Shown: piece after piece, positions 25,130 through 33,824 of the stretch
Numbering within the stretch: the first letter of the stretch is position 1
How the letters are laid out: every line of letters begins with the position of its first letter
Assembly (NCBI GenBank): GCA_038040445.1
Contig: JBBPIG010000035.1
Span: 1-47,281, forward strand
DNA length: 47,281 nucleotides
Reading direction: 5' to 3'
Source: Acidobacteriota bacterium
GTDB lineage: Bacteria > Acidobacteriota > Blastocatellia > UBA7656
Notes under the pieces: model-generated
Told to the model about the DNA's origin: nothing
What the model saw: the letters and a program-made list of their open reading frames with translations, nothing else
Databases searched by the model: none
Made by a program: the position numbers and the translations under genes

Positions 25130-26494
25130 ATGAACACAACCAGACTTACTCTACGTCGGAGCGCCGTCTCGATTGCGCTGCTGTTGCTTCTCGTCGCGAG
25201 CGTTACAGCGCAGGATGTTGCTCCGAAGTTTGATGAATACATGAACGCGCTCGTCAACCAGCAGCGTTTCATCGGCTCGGTGCTCGTCGCCCGCGATGGC
25301 AAAGTGATTTTCAGCAAGGGCTACGGCCTGGCGAATGTCGAGCTCGACGTGCCCAACACGCCGCAGACTAAATTCCGGCTCGGGTCAATCACCAAACAAT
25401 TCACCGCCGCGGCGATTCTGCTTCTGCAAGAGCGCGGCAAGCTGAGCGTGCAAGATCCGATCTGCAAGTACTTCGAAAACTGCCCAGCCGCCTGGAGCGA
25501 AGTCACGGTCCATCACCTGCTGAGCCACACGGGCGGCATTCCGAACTTCACGAACTTTTTCGATTACGTCCCGAAGATGATGATGCCCGTCACCACGCAG
25601 CACATTATTGCGCGATTCAAAGACAAGCCGCTCGATTTCAAACCGGGTGAAAAGTGGAGCTACAGCAACTCGGGATATTTCCTGCTCGGCTACATCAGCG
25701 AGAAAGCCGCGGGCGAATCCTACGAGAGCTTCCTGCAAAAGAACATCTTCGAACCGCTCAAGATGACCAACAGCGGCTACGATCATCACGGCACGATCCT
25801 GAAGAAGCGCGCGACTGGCTATTCGCTCGCTAAAGGGAAGATGGTCAACTCCGTGTACATTGATATGACTCAACCTTACGCGGCGGGCTCGCTCTATTCG
25901 ACGGTCGAGGATCTGTTTTTGTGGAACGAAGCGCTCCATTCCGACAAGCTGCTATCGGCAAAGTCTCGCGAGCTGATGATGACGCCGGTCAAGAACGACT
26001 ACGGCTACGGCCTCGGGGTTCAAACAAGGTCCGGCCGCAAGATGGTCAGTCATGGCGGAGGGATCAACGGCTTCTCGACGTTCATTGCGCGCTTTCCTAA
26101 CGAGAACGTCACTGTGGTCGTTCTGCGCAACGCCGACTACGGCTCCCCCGGTCCCGGCCCGATAAGCCGGGATCTTGCCGCAATTCTATTCGGCGAGAAG
26201 TATGAAATCCCGGGTTCGACGAAGGAGGTCAACGTCGACCCGAAGATCTACGATGCTTATGTCGGACAGTACGAATTGACCCCGACCTTCATCATCACCG
26301 TAAGCAAAGACGGCGGGCGTTTGATGGCACAGGCTACCGGGCAACCGCAGCTCGAGTTGTTCCCCGAATCTGAAACTAAGTTCTTCCTGAAGGTCGTGGA
26401 CGCAAAGGTCACCTTTGTCAAAGACGACACCGGAAAGGTCACGCATCTGATCTTGCATCAGGGCGGAGACCAAACGGCGAAGAAGATCAATTAG
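25130..26494 (+). CDS. Class C beta-lactamase-like serine hydrolase
   Basis: 454 residues with a signal peptide (SAVSIALLLLLVASVTAQ). The penicillin-binding fold motifs are S86-I-T-K89 (SxxK), Y178-S-N180 (YSNSGYF) and HGGG (VSHGGGINGF) in place of KTG. A C-terminal beta domain (DAYVGQYELTPTFIITV) is typical of the serine hydrolase/esterase members of the family. The substrate may be a D-amino-acid peptide or an ester; beta-lactam hydrolysis should not be assumed. ATG 25130 follows GAGAGGA and begins the signal peptide. Confidence 0.92.
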   Translation: MNTTRLTLRRSAVSIALLLLLVASVTAQDVAPKFDEYMNALVNQQRFIGSVLVARDGKVIFSKGYGLANVELDVPNTPQTKFRLGSITKQFTAAAILLLQERGKLSVQDPICKYFENCPAAWSEVTVHHLLSHTGGIPNFTNFFDYVPKMMMPVTTQHIIARFKDKPLDFKPGEKWSYSNSGYFLLGYISEKAAGESYESFLQKNIFEPLKMTNSGYDHHGTILKKRATGYSLAKGKMVNSVYIDMTQPYAAGSLYSTVEDLFLWNEALHSDKLLSAKSRELMMTPVKNDYGYGLGVQTRSGRKMVSHGGGINGFSTFIARFPNENVTVVVLRNADYGSPGPGPISRDLAAILFGEKYEIPGSTKEVNVDPKIYDAYVGQYELTPTFIITVSKDGGRLMAQATGQPQLELFPESETKFFLKVVDAKVTFVKDDTGKVTHLILHQGGDQTAKKIN

Positions 26495-26683
26495 GCAGCT
26501 CCGATTCAGACCGATCTCGGCCGAGGCGAGGTTTTGGACAACGCTCTGACGGCTGACTGGAAGACGCCTCGGAGCCACCCGCGAAATGAGACTCCCGAGG
26601 CATTGACGGCCATTTGCAGATTGAGATAGTCTCGCGCCGCACAATAGGTGAATTCAAAGATCTTCCCAGGTAAGGAGGCGGAC

Positions 26684-27352
26684 ATGCGTAGGATTCTGTT
26701 TCTCACTTTCTTTTTGATTGCAGCTCCGATTGCTCTTGCACAAGATCCCGTCAAAGTAGACGGCAAGCATTACACGGTAATGCTCGACAATGACCAGGTT
26801 CGAGTGCTCAAGATACGATACGGTCCGAAAGAGAAGTCCGTAATGCACGAACATCCGGCTGGCGTCGTGGTTTTCCTGAACAACGCCCAGGTCAAGTTTA
26901 CCCTCCCCGATGGAAGCAAGGTGGATGGCGGCGGCAAGGCGGGTGACGTCCAGTTTGCCGACGCGGGGAAGCACCTGCCCCAGAACGTTGGCAGCGCGAC
27001 GCTTGAAGGGATATTGGTCGAGCTAAAAGGCGGGGCGGCGATGAGCTCAGCCAAAGTAGCTTTAGATCCCGTGAAGGTGGACCCCGCTCACCACAAAGTC
27101 GTGTTCGAGAACGATCGAGTGCGCGTGCTGAGGGTCAAATTCAAGGCGCACGACAAGACTAAGCAGCACGAACATCCAAACGGCGTGGCGATTTACCTGA
27201 CGGATGTAAAAGCCAAATTCACGCTTGCTGACGGAAAGACCAGAGAAGGCGGCGGCAAGCGGGGAGAAGTGACCTGGGCAGCGGCGGAAAATCACTCTGT
27301 TGAGAATACAACCGCCAAGCCTGCTCATATTATTCTGGTCGAGTTGAAATAG
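26684..27352 (+). CDS. Secreted protein with two tandem cupin-like domains
   Basis: 222 residues with a signal peptide (MRRILFLTFFLIAAPIALAQ). Two homologous halves of about 100 residues share (D/E)NDxVRVL, K.....HEHP.GV...L, KFTLxDG and GGGKxG (first half 26745-27033, second half 27063-27349). HEHP is the likely cupin metal site in both. The duplication is internal. AAGGAGG lies just before ATG 26684. Function unknown; probably a metal- or ligand-binding periplasmic protein. A terminator follows. Confidence 0.85.
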   Translation: MRRILFLTFFLIAAPIALAQDPVKVDGKHYTVMLDNDQVRVLKIRYGPKEKSVMHEHPAGVVVFLNNAQVKFTLPDGSKVDGGGKAGDVQFADAGKHLPQNVGSATLEGILVELKGGAAMSSAKVALDPVKVDPAHHKVVFENDRVRVLRVKFKAHDKTKQHEHPNGVAIYLTDVKAKFTLADGKTREGGGKRGEVTWAAAENHSVENTTAKPAHIILVELK

Positions 27353-27381
27353 GTTTTAGGAACCACTTGGTTCTTGAGCAA

Positions 27382-27418
27382 GGGAGGCTTCGTCGCCTCC
27401 CTCTTGTTTCTTCTCTTT
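27382..27418 (+). terminator. Rho-independent terminator
   Basis: GGGAGGC (27382-27388), loop TTCGTC, GCCTCCC (27395-27401), then a T-rich tail TCTTGTTTCTTCTCTTT. It ends the cupin transcript. Confidence 0.85.
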
Positions 27419-27533
27419 CAGGAAGCGCGCCAACCTGTGAAAGTATTGCCGCCCGATCATCATTTGATCCGAGTGGCGAATCGCCGATTGCTATGCTCGC
27501 GAGGACGATCAGCCCGCGAACCAGGTGTGTCAC

Positions 27534-28010
27534 TTACAACAAGGTTTGAAGGAAGTCGGCGTTTGCCTGCTCCAAAGGGCTGCAACTTTGCAGCAGCTCC
27601 TTAGCAGTCGGATCTGATGCGCCCGCGGCAAAGGCTTTCCACGCCGCCGCTCCCGCGCGCTCGCCGGCAACCTGCATCGCGAACTGGATCTTGAGGGGGC
27701 GGTCTTTGAACAAGGTGCGATTCAATTCCAACAATTCAGGATTACCGGACAGAAGCTTGTCCTGGATAGCAGAAGCGTATGGGTTAAGCGACTCAACCCG
27801 CCTGGCTATTTCCTCTTCGCGATCTGCGCAAGCTAGCAGGCCTTCTCTTACGGATTGATCGGGGTGATCGGTTGCCCAGGTTCGATACCGCTGAGCGGCG
27901 AGTCTCTCGAGCTTTGCGAGAAGTAGTGGTTGGAGCTGGGGATCTATGTTTCGAAGCACCCGGCCCAATATCTCTGCTATGTTCGGAACGTTGGCTTGAT
28001 CATCGGTCAT
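27534..28010 (-). CDS. Hypothetical helical protein
   Basis: 158 residues, predicted mostly helical, no signal peptide or membrane segment. Repeated acidic/basic helix patterns (CADREEEIARRVE, VAGERAGAAAWKAFAAG) faintly recall ferritin-like four-helix bundles, but no metal motif can be named. I chose ATG 28010 because GGAGA lies about 8 bp upstream; an earlier start at 28040 is possible. It lies 41 bp downstream of vapC and may be read through from it. Function unknown. Confidence 0.65.
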   Translation of the reverse strand: MTDDQANVPNIAEILGRVLRNIDPQLQPLLLAKLERLAAQRYRTWATDHPDQSVREGLLACADREEEIARRVESLNPYASAIQDKLLSGNPELLELNRTLFKDRPLKIQFAMQVAGERAGAAAWKAFAAGASDPTAKELLQSCSPLEQANADFLQTLL

Positions 28011-28051
28011 GTTTGAAATCTCCGCACAGGTCGAAGCCATCGGCCTTCGCT

Positions 28052-28516
28052 TTAAGGATGATTGTTAGGGTCTTCAACGTTGAAGCCTTCAGCTCGCGCC
28101 GCGTCGTTCAGTTCTCCATCTGCCGACACCACAATCAACCGCGAAAGTCCGTTCAAAACTCTTTCATTGTTCGCCGCTATCGCCGCCGCTAACTGAACAG
28201 CGTCGTATCCGCGCAACGCAAAAGTCTCAGCAAGACGACAAGCCTCGACTAGTACGCCTTCTCCTATCGCGACTTGAGTGAACCTTCGGGGCAGATCATG
28301 ACGCAATCGTCGCAAACCTTTGGCCGCCTGGACGGCGTTAATCATGTTTGCCTTTCTCCGTCTCGCCAAAGCCGCGCAAACCTCGACTTCGGTGATTCTT
28401 GCGGCATAGAGACGATTCTTTGCTGAAGGACGCAACAGCCTCAGCACAAACGCACTGCCCTGCTCTTGAGCAAAGCGTTTGACCAAAGCGCTACTGTCAA
28501 GGAAGTACGCTGGCAT
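28052..28516 (-). CDS. vapC: PIN-domain ribonuclease toxin (VapC family)
   Basis: 154 residues forming a complete PIN domain. The acidic metal site is D7 (FLDSSALVKRF), E43 or E45 (RITEVEV), D105 (RGYDAVQLA) and D133 (VSADGELNDAA). VapC toxins cut tRNA or rRNA to stop growth. Its start overlaps the stop of the upstream antitoxin gene by one base (TGATG), so translation is coupled. Confidence 0.92.
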   Translation of the reverse strand: MPAYFLDSSALVKRFAQEQGSAFVLRLLRPSAKNRLYAARITEVEVCAALARRRKANMINAVQAAKGLRRLRHDLPRRFTQVAIGEGVLVEACRLAETFALRGYDAVQLAAAIAANNERVLNGLSRLIVVSADGELNDAARAEGFNVEDPNNHP

Positions 28517-28800
28517 CAGCGGCGTTCGCGGATGATGGTTTCAGAAAGTGGTTCGCCTGCAACTTCAATCGGCTCGAACTTGTCGAATTCTTCGTCGGTC
28601 TCGTCGCGAGTGGGGATATGACTGATCACGCCTTTGGCTAATAGCTGGCCTTCAAACTCATCCTCTCGGGCCTCGGTTTCCTCTGCGGCGAGCGCTGCGC
28701 TCTCGTGTTCGCGCAAGTAGTTTGCTAGCCGCGCGGCAACTTCGCGGGCTTCGTCCAGAGTCAGTTTCCGAATCTCGGTTAACACGTCTGTCGCGGTCAT
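28516..28800 (-). CDS. VapB-type antitoxin of the VapBC pair
   Basis: 94 residues, acidic, placed directly upstream of vapC with a one-base overlap. The N-terminal half is helical (DVLTEIRKLTLDEAREVAARLANYL). The C-terminal half is extended and acidic, as expected for a segment that wraps the toxin. I do not recognise the DNA-binding fold. ATG 28800 is preferred over the upstream codons because AGGGAAAG lies before it. Direct repeats about 80-115 bp upstream may be its operator. Confidence 0.75.
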   Translation of the reverse strand: MTATDVLTEIRKLTLDEAREVAARLANYLREHESAALAAEETEAREDEFEGQLLAKGVISHIPTRDETDEEFDKFEPIEVAGEPLSETIIRERR

Positions 28801-28878
28801 CGTACTTTCCCTGCAGGCAGGGTTCATTCTACCACGATGGCGCGTCGCGGTAGCGCTTTGTGTTTACGAATTTCGTGG

Positions 28879-28916
28879 AGTTCACTTGCTGGGTCCAAAT
28901 TGAAGTTCACTTGCTG
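28879..28916. repeat. Direct repeat upstream of vapBC
   Basis: AGTTCACTTGCTG occurs at 28879-28891 and 28904-28916, a 25-bp period, in the promoter region of the minus-strand vapBC operon. Candidate autoregulatory operator, or a remnant of an insertion end. Confidence 0.45.
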
Positions 28917-28995
28917 ACTCCAAACTTTTCATGCACATCTTCGACGGTTCGGTCCGCTCCGCCGTGGGCAAGACCTCTTTCGATACGGCATAGTT

Positions 28996-29706
28996 TCAGC
29001 CTAACTTGATTGGCCGTCTGTAAGGGTAATTCGGATCCCTAATAACCGATGGTATTGCCCACCAGATACCTTCCCCGCCTCCCTTCCACATTCCGGAGTG
29101 GCTATCATCCTTACTCAAACCCGAGTACTCAAATTGGACGGCATTCTTGAAGTCCTCCAGAGGCCGAGGAGCGACCTGTTTTCCCACAAAGCAGAAATCG
29201 CCCGAGGCCTTCGTCTTGACGTCCACCCACAGCTCCAGCGTTCTGGAATACTTCTGTTTCAACTCAGAATAAGTTGGGCGCTCGTTCACAAGCTGCTCCG
29301 CGGAAACATTGGGGAAGGCGATTACCTTGATTAGAACCCTGACCTTCGAACTCGTCGTCTCAGTTTTGACAATTGATAGTTCCTGAATCTCGCTGAAGTC
29401 AACAACTCTGGATCGTCCGTTCATCACTCCTTTCAGTTGATAACCCGTTTCCCCACTAACCCCGGCTTTGGTCCACGTAAGACCAACCTCCCCTATGTTC
29501 TCTTTCGCGCCGTTTAGTTCATAGGTCGCAGTCATCGAGGTGCGCGCCAAATCTTTTTGCCTGTTTACTCTCTCCGCCGTGATTAGGTCCTTAGAGGAAT
29601 ATGGCGATATTTCACTTCGCCCTCCTCCATCGAATGAGTAGCCGGCTGTTACGGATAGAGAGAGCATCGTCACTCCAAGCAAAAGCCTAGAATCTAGCTT
29701 TAGCAT
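28996..29706 (-). CDS. Secreted protein of unknown function
   Basis: 236 residues with an N-terminal hydrophobic signal-like segment (LLLGVTMLSLSVTAGYS). The rest is soluble and looks beta-rich in the middle (ATYELNGAKENIGEVGLTW, VRVLIKVIAF). I recognise no family. It overlaps the upstream membrane-protein gene by 20 bp, so the two are one transcription and probably one functional unit. The pair sits between two vapBC loci, and its upstream end abuts a truncated vapC. Confidence 0.7.
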   Translation of the reverse strand: MLKLDSRLLLGVTMLSLSVTAGYSFDGGGRSEISPYSSKDLITAERVNRQKDLARTSMTATYELNGAKENIGEVGLTWTKAGVSGETGYQLKGVMNGRSRVVDFSEIQELSIVKTETTSSKVRVLIKVIAFPNVSAEQLVNERPTYSELKQKYSRTLELWVDVKTKASGDFCFVGKQVAPRPLEDFKNAVQFEYSGLSKDDSHSGMWKGGGEGIWWAIPSVIRDPNYPYRRPIKLG

Positions 29707-30412
29707 ATTCTTCCTCTTTTGTTCTGATATCCTGAAGCATATGGTTCACAACCAGACTGAACTTTTCGTTCAAGTCACTGATGTTGTCTATCTCACTCCT
29801 CAAATCCCGCAGTTCTTTTAGGTCTCCCGGGTTGCTGCGATTTGTCGTGGCCGGCAGCGAGTGCTTCAGGGACACAAACCTTTCAATATTGTTCTCCAGG
29901 TATATGGTCGTGGCCCTCGTATGCTCGTCGAATAACCTCGAAGCGGCGTCGAAGTCTGAAAAGTAGACGAGCATGGCCCTTATCTTGGCGTTCTGTTTGA
30001 ATCTGTTGCTCTGTATCCCAAAGATTTTCTCCTGCAATCGTTCAAACTCCCTGTCGGGTATTCGCTCGTCGTTCTTGTAGGGTTCAACCAATTCGATCAC
30101 TTCTGAAAGATAAGTCCCGACCAGCATGAACTCCTTCAAGCAATCCCGCCTCATATCCAAATTGTATTTTACGTTCTCATACCTGATTTGCCGTTCCCAC
30201 TCTAACGTCTTTTGGCGGTTCTGAAATATGGGCACGAGGATTCCGGTTACTACTGCGCCTATGAGCAATAGACCCAGGCCGCTGCCTGCCTTCTCCCAGA
30301 TCGTGCTTATCAAAGACCGGCGTGAAGGCTCTTTCTTTGACAGAGTCTTCCTGAGCTCTTCTTCAAGCTGGATTTTTTCTATTATTCGATTCTTTTCTTC
30401 GTCGGATAGCAT
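29687..30412 (-). CDS. Single-pass membrane coiled-coil protein of unknown function
   Basis: 241 residues. A charged cytosolic N-terminus (SDEEKNRIIEKIQLEEELRKTL) precedes one membrane helix (GSGLGLLLIGAVVTGILVPIF, about residues 43-63). A long helical, coiled-coil-like region follows on the other side (ECMs such as RQIRYENVKYNLDMRRDCL and LKELRDLRSEIDNISDLNEKF). No enzyme motif. It starts 15-20 bp after the point where a PIN toxin gene breaks off, and has no clear ribosome binding site. It overlaps the next secreted-protein gene, suggesting an envelope complex of two proteins. Confidence 0.7.
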   Translation of the reverse strand: MLSDEEKNRIIEKIQLEEELRKTLSKKEPSRRSLISTIWEKAGSGLGLLLIGAVVTGILVPIFQNRQKTLEWERQIRYENVKYNLDMRRDCLKEFMLVGTYLSEVIELVEPYKNDERIPDREFERLQEKIFGIQSNRFKQNAKIRAMLVYFSDFDAASRLFDEHTRATTIYLENNIERFVSLKHSLPATTNRSNPGDLKELRDLRSEIDNISDLNEKFSLVVNHMLQDIRTKEEEYAKARF

Positions 30413-30551
30413 GGTGATTGGGAATATGAACCTCTATCCTTTGTCGAATTATTGCTTTTGCGTTGGCTGATTTATCTGCGTCCTGGCTGGGAATAAAGGC
30501 GTATAGCCAGATATTGGTGTCGATAAAACAGGTCTGACTACCGCTACTCAT
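30363..30551 (-). pseudogene. Truncated PIN-domain toxin (vapC remnant)
   Basis: Only the first ~41 residues of a PIN domain are present (TCFIDTNIWLYAFIPSQ with the first catalytic Asp, then KSANAKAIIRQ). After about 30428 the reading becomes unrelated (PNHHAIRRRKESNNRKNPA) and stops, against about 130 residues for an intact toxin. The remaining three acidic residues are missing, so it cannot be active. It overlaps the vapB-like gene by 8 bp as in an intact operon. Its 3' end runs into the next gene. Confidence 0.8.
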
Positions 30552-30750
30552 AAATCTCTTCTCGTGTTAGAGGCTTGAAGCCTTCCAGGTTCAAGGGGTT
30601 TGCCAAAAGATGTTCGATCATATCGAACTTTTCTGTGCTCTCCTCGGCCAAAAGGATGACGCGCACGCTGCCCTTAAGTTGATCCCTGTACTCTTCAGGG
30701 ATAGTAATGCTTCCGTCCTTTACTTTGGTTTGAAATTCGATCGCGTACAT
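30544..30750 (-). CDS. VapB-type antitoxin of the broken pair
   Basis: 68 residues. The N-terminus MYAIEFQTKVKDGSITIPEEYR reads as an AbrB/SpoVT-like swapped-hairpin DNA-binding domain. The C-terminal tail (FDMIEHLLANPLNLEGFKPL) is the toxin-binding segment of this antitoxin group. GGAGAC precedes the ATG. Its toxin partner directly downstream is truncated, so it is now an orphan antitoxin and DNA binder. Confidence 0.8.
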   Translation of the reverse strand: MYAIEFQTKVKDGSITIPEEYRDQLKGSVRVILLAEESTEKFDMIEHLLANPLNLEGFKPLTREEIYE

Positions 30751-30859
30751 ATTCTGTCTCCTTCAGTCATTCTGTCCTTACACGTTAAGGCTTAGGGCAA
30801 AACGGGTCAAGCGTTGCTCGGTCGCTCAAGCAGACACAAAACGAACGGCCGGGAGGTCG

Positions 30860-31099
30860 TCACGCTGCATCCAACAGCTTCTTTGCTGCGTCTTTACCGG
30901 CTGTTGGTGGCGGTAACGGTTTTCCTTCTTTTTTCAGGATTTCAATCCACTCATCGATAATCTGACAAAGCTCTGCATAGACTTGTGCTTCATCAGTCCC
31001 ATGGCAACAAGGGCCAATGATGCCTGGGCACTGACCCACAAAACATTGATCTTCATCGGACCACTCGACAATCTTTATGTAGCGAGCGCTTTCATTCAT
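30860..31099 (-). CDS. HicB-like protein without visible HicA
   Basis: 79 residues with the degraded RNase-H-like HicB fold: YIKIVEWSDEDQCFVGQCPG, then CCHGTDEAQVYAELCQIIDEW and the closing KEGKPLPPP. HicB proteins neutralise the HicA mRNA interferase. I find no 60-80-codon HicA gene on either side: the upstream gap to the kinase gene is 67 bp and the downstream neighbour is the vapB-like gene. GGAGACC precedes ATG 31099. Confidence 0.8.
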   Translation of the reverse strand: MNESARYIKIVEWSDEDQCFVGQCPGIIGPCCHGTDEAQVYAELCQIIDEWIEILKKEGKPLPPPTAGKDAAKKLLDAA

Positions 31100-31166
31100 T
31101 CAGGTCTCCGATCAATTCTCGGATCTTACGAGGCATAATCGAATCTCTGTTTCGTCCGTTCCGCTC

Positions 31167-33632
31167 CTATTGGGGATCTTGTTCACTTGGAGCCGGCTCT
31201 CCAATAAGCTCACGGAAACGCGAATCCTCGCGGAGGTTTTCGAAGTCTGGGTCGGTCTTCGCTCGAAGGGTGTTGATCGCTTTGAGTGGGCCAAGCGACT
31301 CGCCCAGGCACTTCAGCGCGCGGTCGGCGTCGCCTTTAAGCGCGTACAAACAAGCCATGTAATACTTCGTAAACGGATCGCCGCTCCCTTTTCCTAACCG
31401 ATCCTCGAATCGCTTGATCGCGCTCTTGAAGTGCTGCCCGGCTTCTTCAGTCATGCCTTTCCTGAGGTATGCCGCGCCCATCTTCTGTTCGAGCTCGGTC
31501 AGCGAGCGGTCACGCAGCGCATGGTCGCTTGACTTGAGAAACTCGAGCTCGCGTTCATATTCCTGAATCGCTTCATCGTAGCGGCCCTGCCGATAGTAAC
31601 AATACCCAAGCCGCGTGTGCGCACCGACAACCTGAAGCCCCTCTTTGCCCGAGATGAATTTCTCTTGCAGTTCGATCGCGTGTTTGGCGGCCGCTTCGGC
31701 GCGCGAGTAGTTGCCGACGAGCGTGTGCAAAAACACAAGCTGAAGATATGAGTAACCCGCTTGAGGGTTGATCGCCACCGCGTGCTCGAGCTCGACGATC
31801 GCTTCCTCGACCATCCCCTTGCCGATCCAGTATGCGCGAGCAAGCGAACCGTGAGCGCCGGCGTTGTTTGGCTCGAGCCTCACCGCTTCGCTGATCTCTG
31901 CGATAGCTTCATCGTAGCGGCCAAGCGTGTTATAGGCGCCTCCGAGAAACTGATGCGCCTGCGAGAGGCGCGGGTTCAGCTTGACCGCCTTCTCCGCATA
32001 CTCGACCGCCTTTTGCGACAGCTCGGGGATGCTAAGGAATCCGCCCTTCAGATCATACGCCACGCTCAACGCCGCCCACGCTCCGGCGTAGTTCGGGTCA
32101 AGCTCGGCTGCCTTCTCGAAGTAGTGAATCGCACGGTCGAGCGAATCGCGGCTGCCGGTGCGCAGATTGATCATGCCGCGCGAGAAGCTTTCGTAGGCCT
32201 CGACCGACTGCGTCTCGTCGGCTTCGATATCAGTGATCTCGGACGTGCCAAGCTCGAGGTTCAGGCCCTTGCTAAGCTCGTAGACTATCTTGTCTTGCAA
32301 ATCGAAAATCTCTTTAATATTCCCGTCGATCTTTACTGTCCTGATTACCTCGCCGGTGTTGACGTCGATGACCCGAGCGGTGATTCGGATCATCTCGCCG
32401 ATGCGCTGGTATCCGCCGCCGAGTATCCACGACGCCGCGAGCCTCCGCCCGATGTCGATCGCGATCGTCTCGTCGAACTCTTTGAGCGCGCCCGTACTCA
32501 GATCCTTGAGCGCCTCGTATGTGCGCTCGCGGCCGATGACCGATAGGCCGCGGACTTTCTTAAGGTCGGAGGTCACCGTCTCGGCGATCCCCGATCCGAT
32601 CCATTCATCGGCGGGCTCTCCGGTGATATTGGAAAAGGTCATCACCGCAACGGCATTTTCGAGTTTGGCCGCCATCGCCGTGACGTCCGCGATTGGCCTT
32701 GGTTCCGAGAGTAGCGCCGTGGCCTGATGTTCAGTTGGCTGCGAATTGACGGCGCCAGTGCGATTGTTTAGGTCGAGGTCGCGCTGAAGATTGCGCAGGT
32801 CTATGTACATCTCGCGAGCGGACTGGTAGCGAAACGCCGGGTCCTTCTCCATCGTCTTGCGAACGATTCGCTCGAATTCAGGCGGCACGTTGTAATTGAG
32901 CCTCGCAAGCGCCGGCGGCTCGCGGTGGATTATTCGATCAATCACCGCAGTCGTGCTCTCGCCGGTGAAAGGCAACTGCCCCGTCAACATTTCATAAGCC
33001 ACAACTCCGAGAGAAAAGATGTCCGACCGGTGGTCAATCTGTTTGCCGAGCGCCTGCTCAGGTGACATGTACGAGACCGTGCCGAGCACGAGACCGGTGA
33101 CCGTCTCCTGTCCGAGTTTTTCCGTCTGGTCGCTGTCACTACCCGGCGGACCGAGGAGGCTGCCCGTCACTTTCGCGAGCCCGAAGTCAAGCACCTTGAC
33201 CAACCCGCGTTCAGTAATCATCAGGTTCGAGCTCTTGATATCACGGTGCACGATGCCGACCGAATGAGCTTCATCAAGCGCATCCGCGACCTGCATGGCG
33301 ATGTCAATCGCCTGGAAGACGGCGATGGGGCCGCGGCCGATCTTACTCGATAGAGTTTCACCTTCTACAAGCTCCATCACGATGAAGCTCGAGCCCTCGT
33401 ATTCGCCGAGATCATAGATCGAGGCGGTATAGGGTGAGCGCAGCGCCGACGCGGCGCGCGCTTCGGTGAGGAAACGCTCGTGGCGGTCGGGGTCATATTG
33501 ATAGGAGGCAGGCAGAAACTTGAGCGCGACGTGGCGGCCTAGCTTGGTGTCTTCCGCACGATAGACCTCGCCCATGCCTCCTGCGCCGAGACGTTCGCCG
33601 ATCCTGTAGTGAAGCACGTTGGTGCCTGTCAT
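31167..33632 (-). CDS. Ser/Thr protein kinase with TolB/FlgO-like domain and TPR repeats
   Basis: 821 residues. An N-terminal Hanks-type kinase (about residues 9-280) has the glycine loop GERLGAGGMGEVY, K38 in VALKFLP, the catalytic HRDIKSSN and DFGLAK. A linker leads to a FlgO/TolB-N-like domain (AVMTFSNITGEPADEWIGSGIAETV .. ILGGGYQRIGEMIRITARVIDVNTGEVI). A C-terminal TPR region follows (LDPNYAGAWAALSVAYDLKG, YNTLGRYDEAIAEISEAVRLEP, YYRQGRYDEAIQEYERELEF). I see no membrane segment, so it is probably soluble. This domain order is common in Acidobacteriota. Substrates are unknown. Confidence 0.93.
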   Translation of the reverse strand: MTGTNVLHYRIGERLGAGGMGEVYRAEDTKLGRHVALKFLPASYQYDPDRHERFLTEARAASALRSPYTASIYDLGEYEGSSFIVMELVEGETLSSKIGRGPIAVFQAIDIAMQVADALDEAHSVGIVHRDIKSSNLMITERGLVKVLDFGLAKVTGSLLGPPGSDSDQTEKLGQETVTGLVLGTVSYMSPEQALGKQIDHRSDIFSLGVVAYEMLTGQLPFTGESTTAVIDRIIHREPPALARLNYNVPPEFERIVRKTMEKDPAFRYQSAREMYIDLRNLQRDLDLNNRTGAVNSQPTEHQATALLSEPRPIADVTAMAAKLENAVAVMTFSNITGEPADEWIGSGIAETVTSDLKKVRGLSVIGRERTYEALKDLSTGALKEFDETIAIDIGRRLAASWILGGGYQRIGEMIRITARVIDVNTGEVIRTVKIDGNIKEIFDLQDKIVYELSKGLNLELGTSEITDIEADETQSVEAYESFSRGMINLRTGSRDSLDRAIHYFEKAAELDPNYAGAWAALSVAYDLKGGFLSIPELSQKAVEYAEKAVKLNPRLSQAHQFLGGAYNTLGRYDEAIAEISEAVRLEPNNAGAHGSLARAYWIGKGMVEEAIVELEHAVAINPQAGYSYLQLVFLHTLVGNYSRAEAAAKHAIELQEKFISGKEGLQVVGAHTRLGYCYYRQGRYDEAIQEYERELEFLKSSDHALRDRSLTELEQKMGAAYLRKGMTEEAGQHFKSAIKRFEDRLGKGSGDPFTKYYMACLYALKGDADRALKCLGESLGPLKAINTLRAKTDPDFENLREDSRFRELIGEPAPSEQDPQ

Positions 33633-33718
33633 GTTAAACCCCGGTGATCCAGCCTGTGATTAACAGTATGATGCAAATCAGCGAACGCGCAAGGCAGGGA
33701 GCAACTTGGAAAGGAAGC

Positions 33719-33807
33719 ATTGAAAATTGAAAAATGAAAACTGAAAAATGAAAATTTGGGCCGCCCGCCAATTTGCAATTTTCAATTCTCATTTTTCAAT
33801 TTTCAAT
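33719..33807. repeat. Facing 7-bp tandem repeat arrays
   Basis: The left arm at 33719-33756 reads ATTGAAA, ATTGAAA, AATGAAA, ACTGAAA, AATGAAA plus a partial unit. The right arm at 33770-33807 is its reverse complement at 34 of 38 positions, with a 13-nt GC-rich centre. Same period and inverted layout as at 20144-20331 but a different heptamer. Confidence 0.85.
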
Positions 33808-33824
33808 GTTTTCCCCAGTCTTTC

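Noticed and set aside
25130-26494. True antibiotic-resistance beta-lactamase
   Set aside because: The SxxK, YSN and HGGG motifs and the extra C-terminal domain fit the broad serine hydrolase/esterase group; nothing points to beta-lactam hydrolysis.
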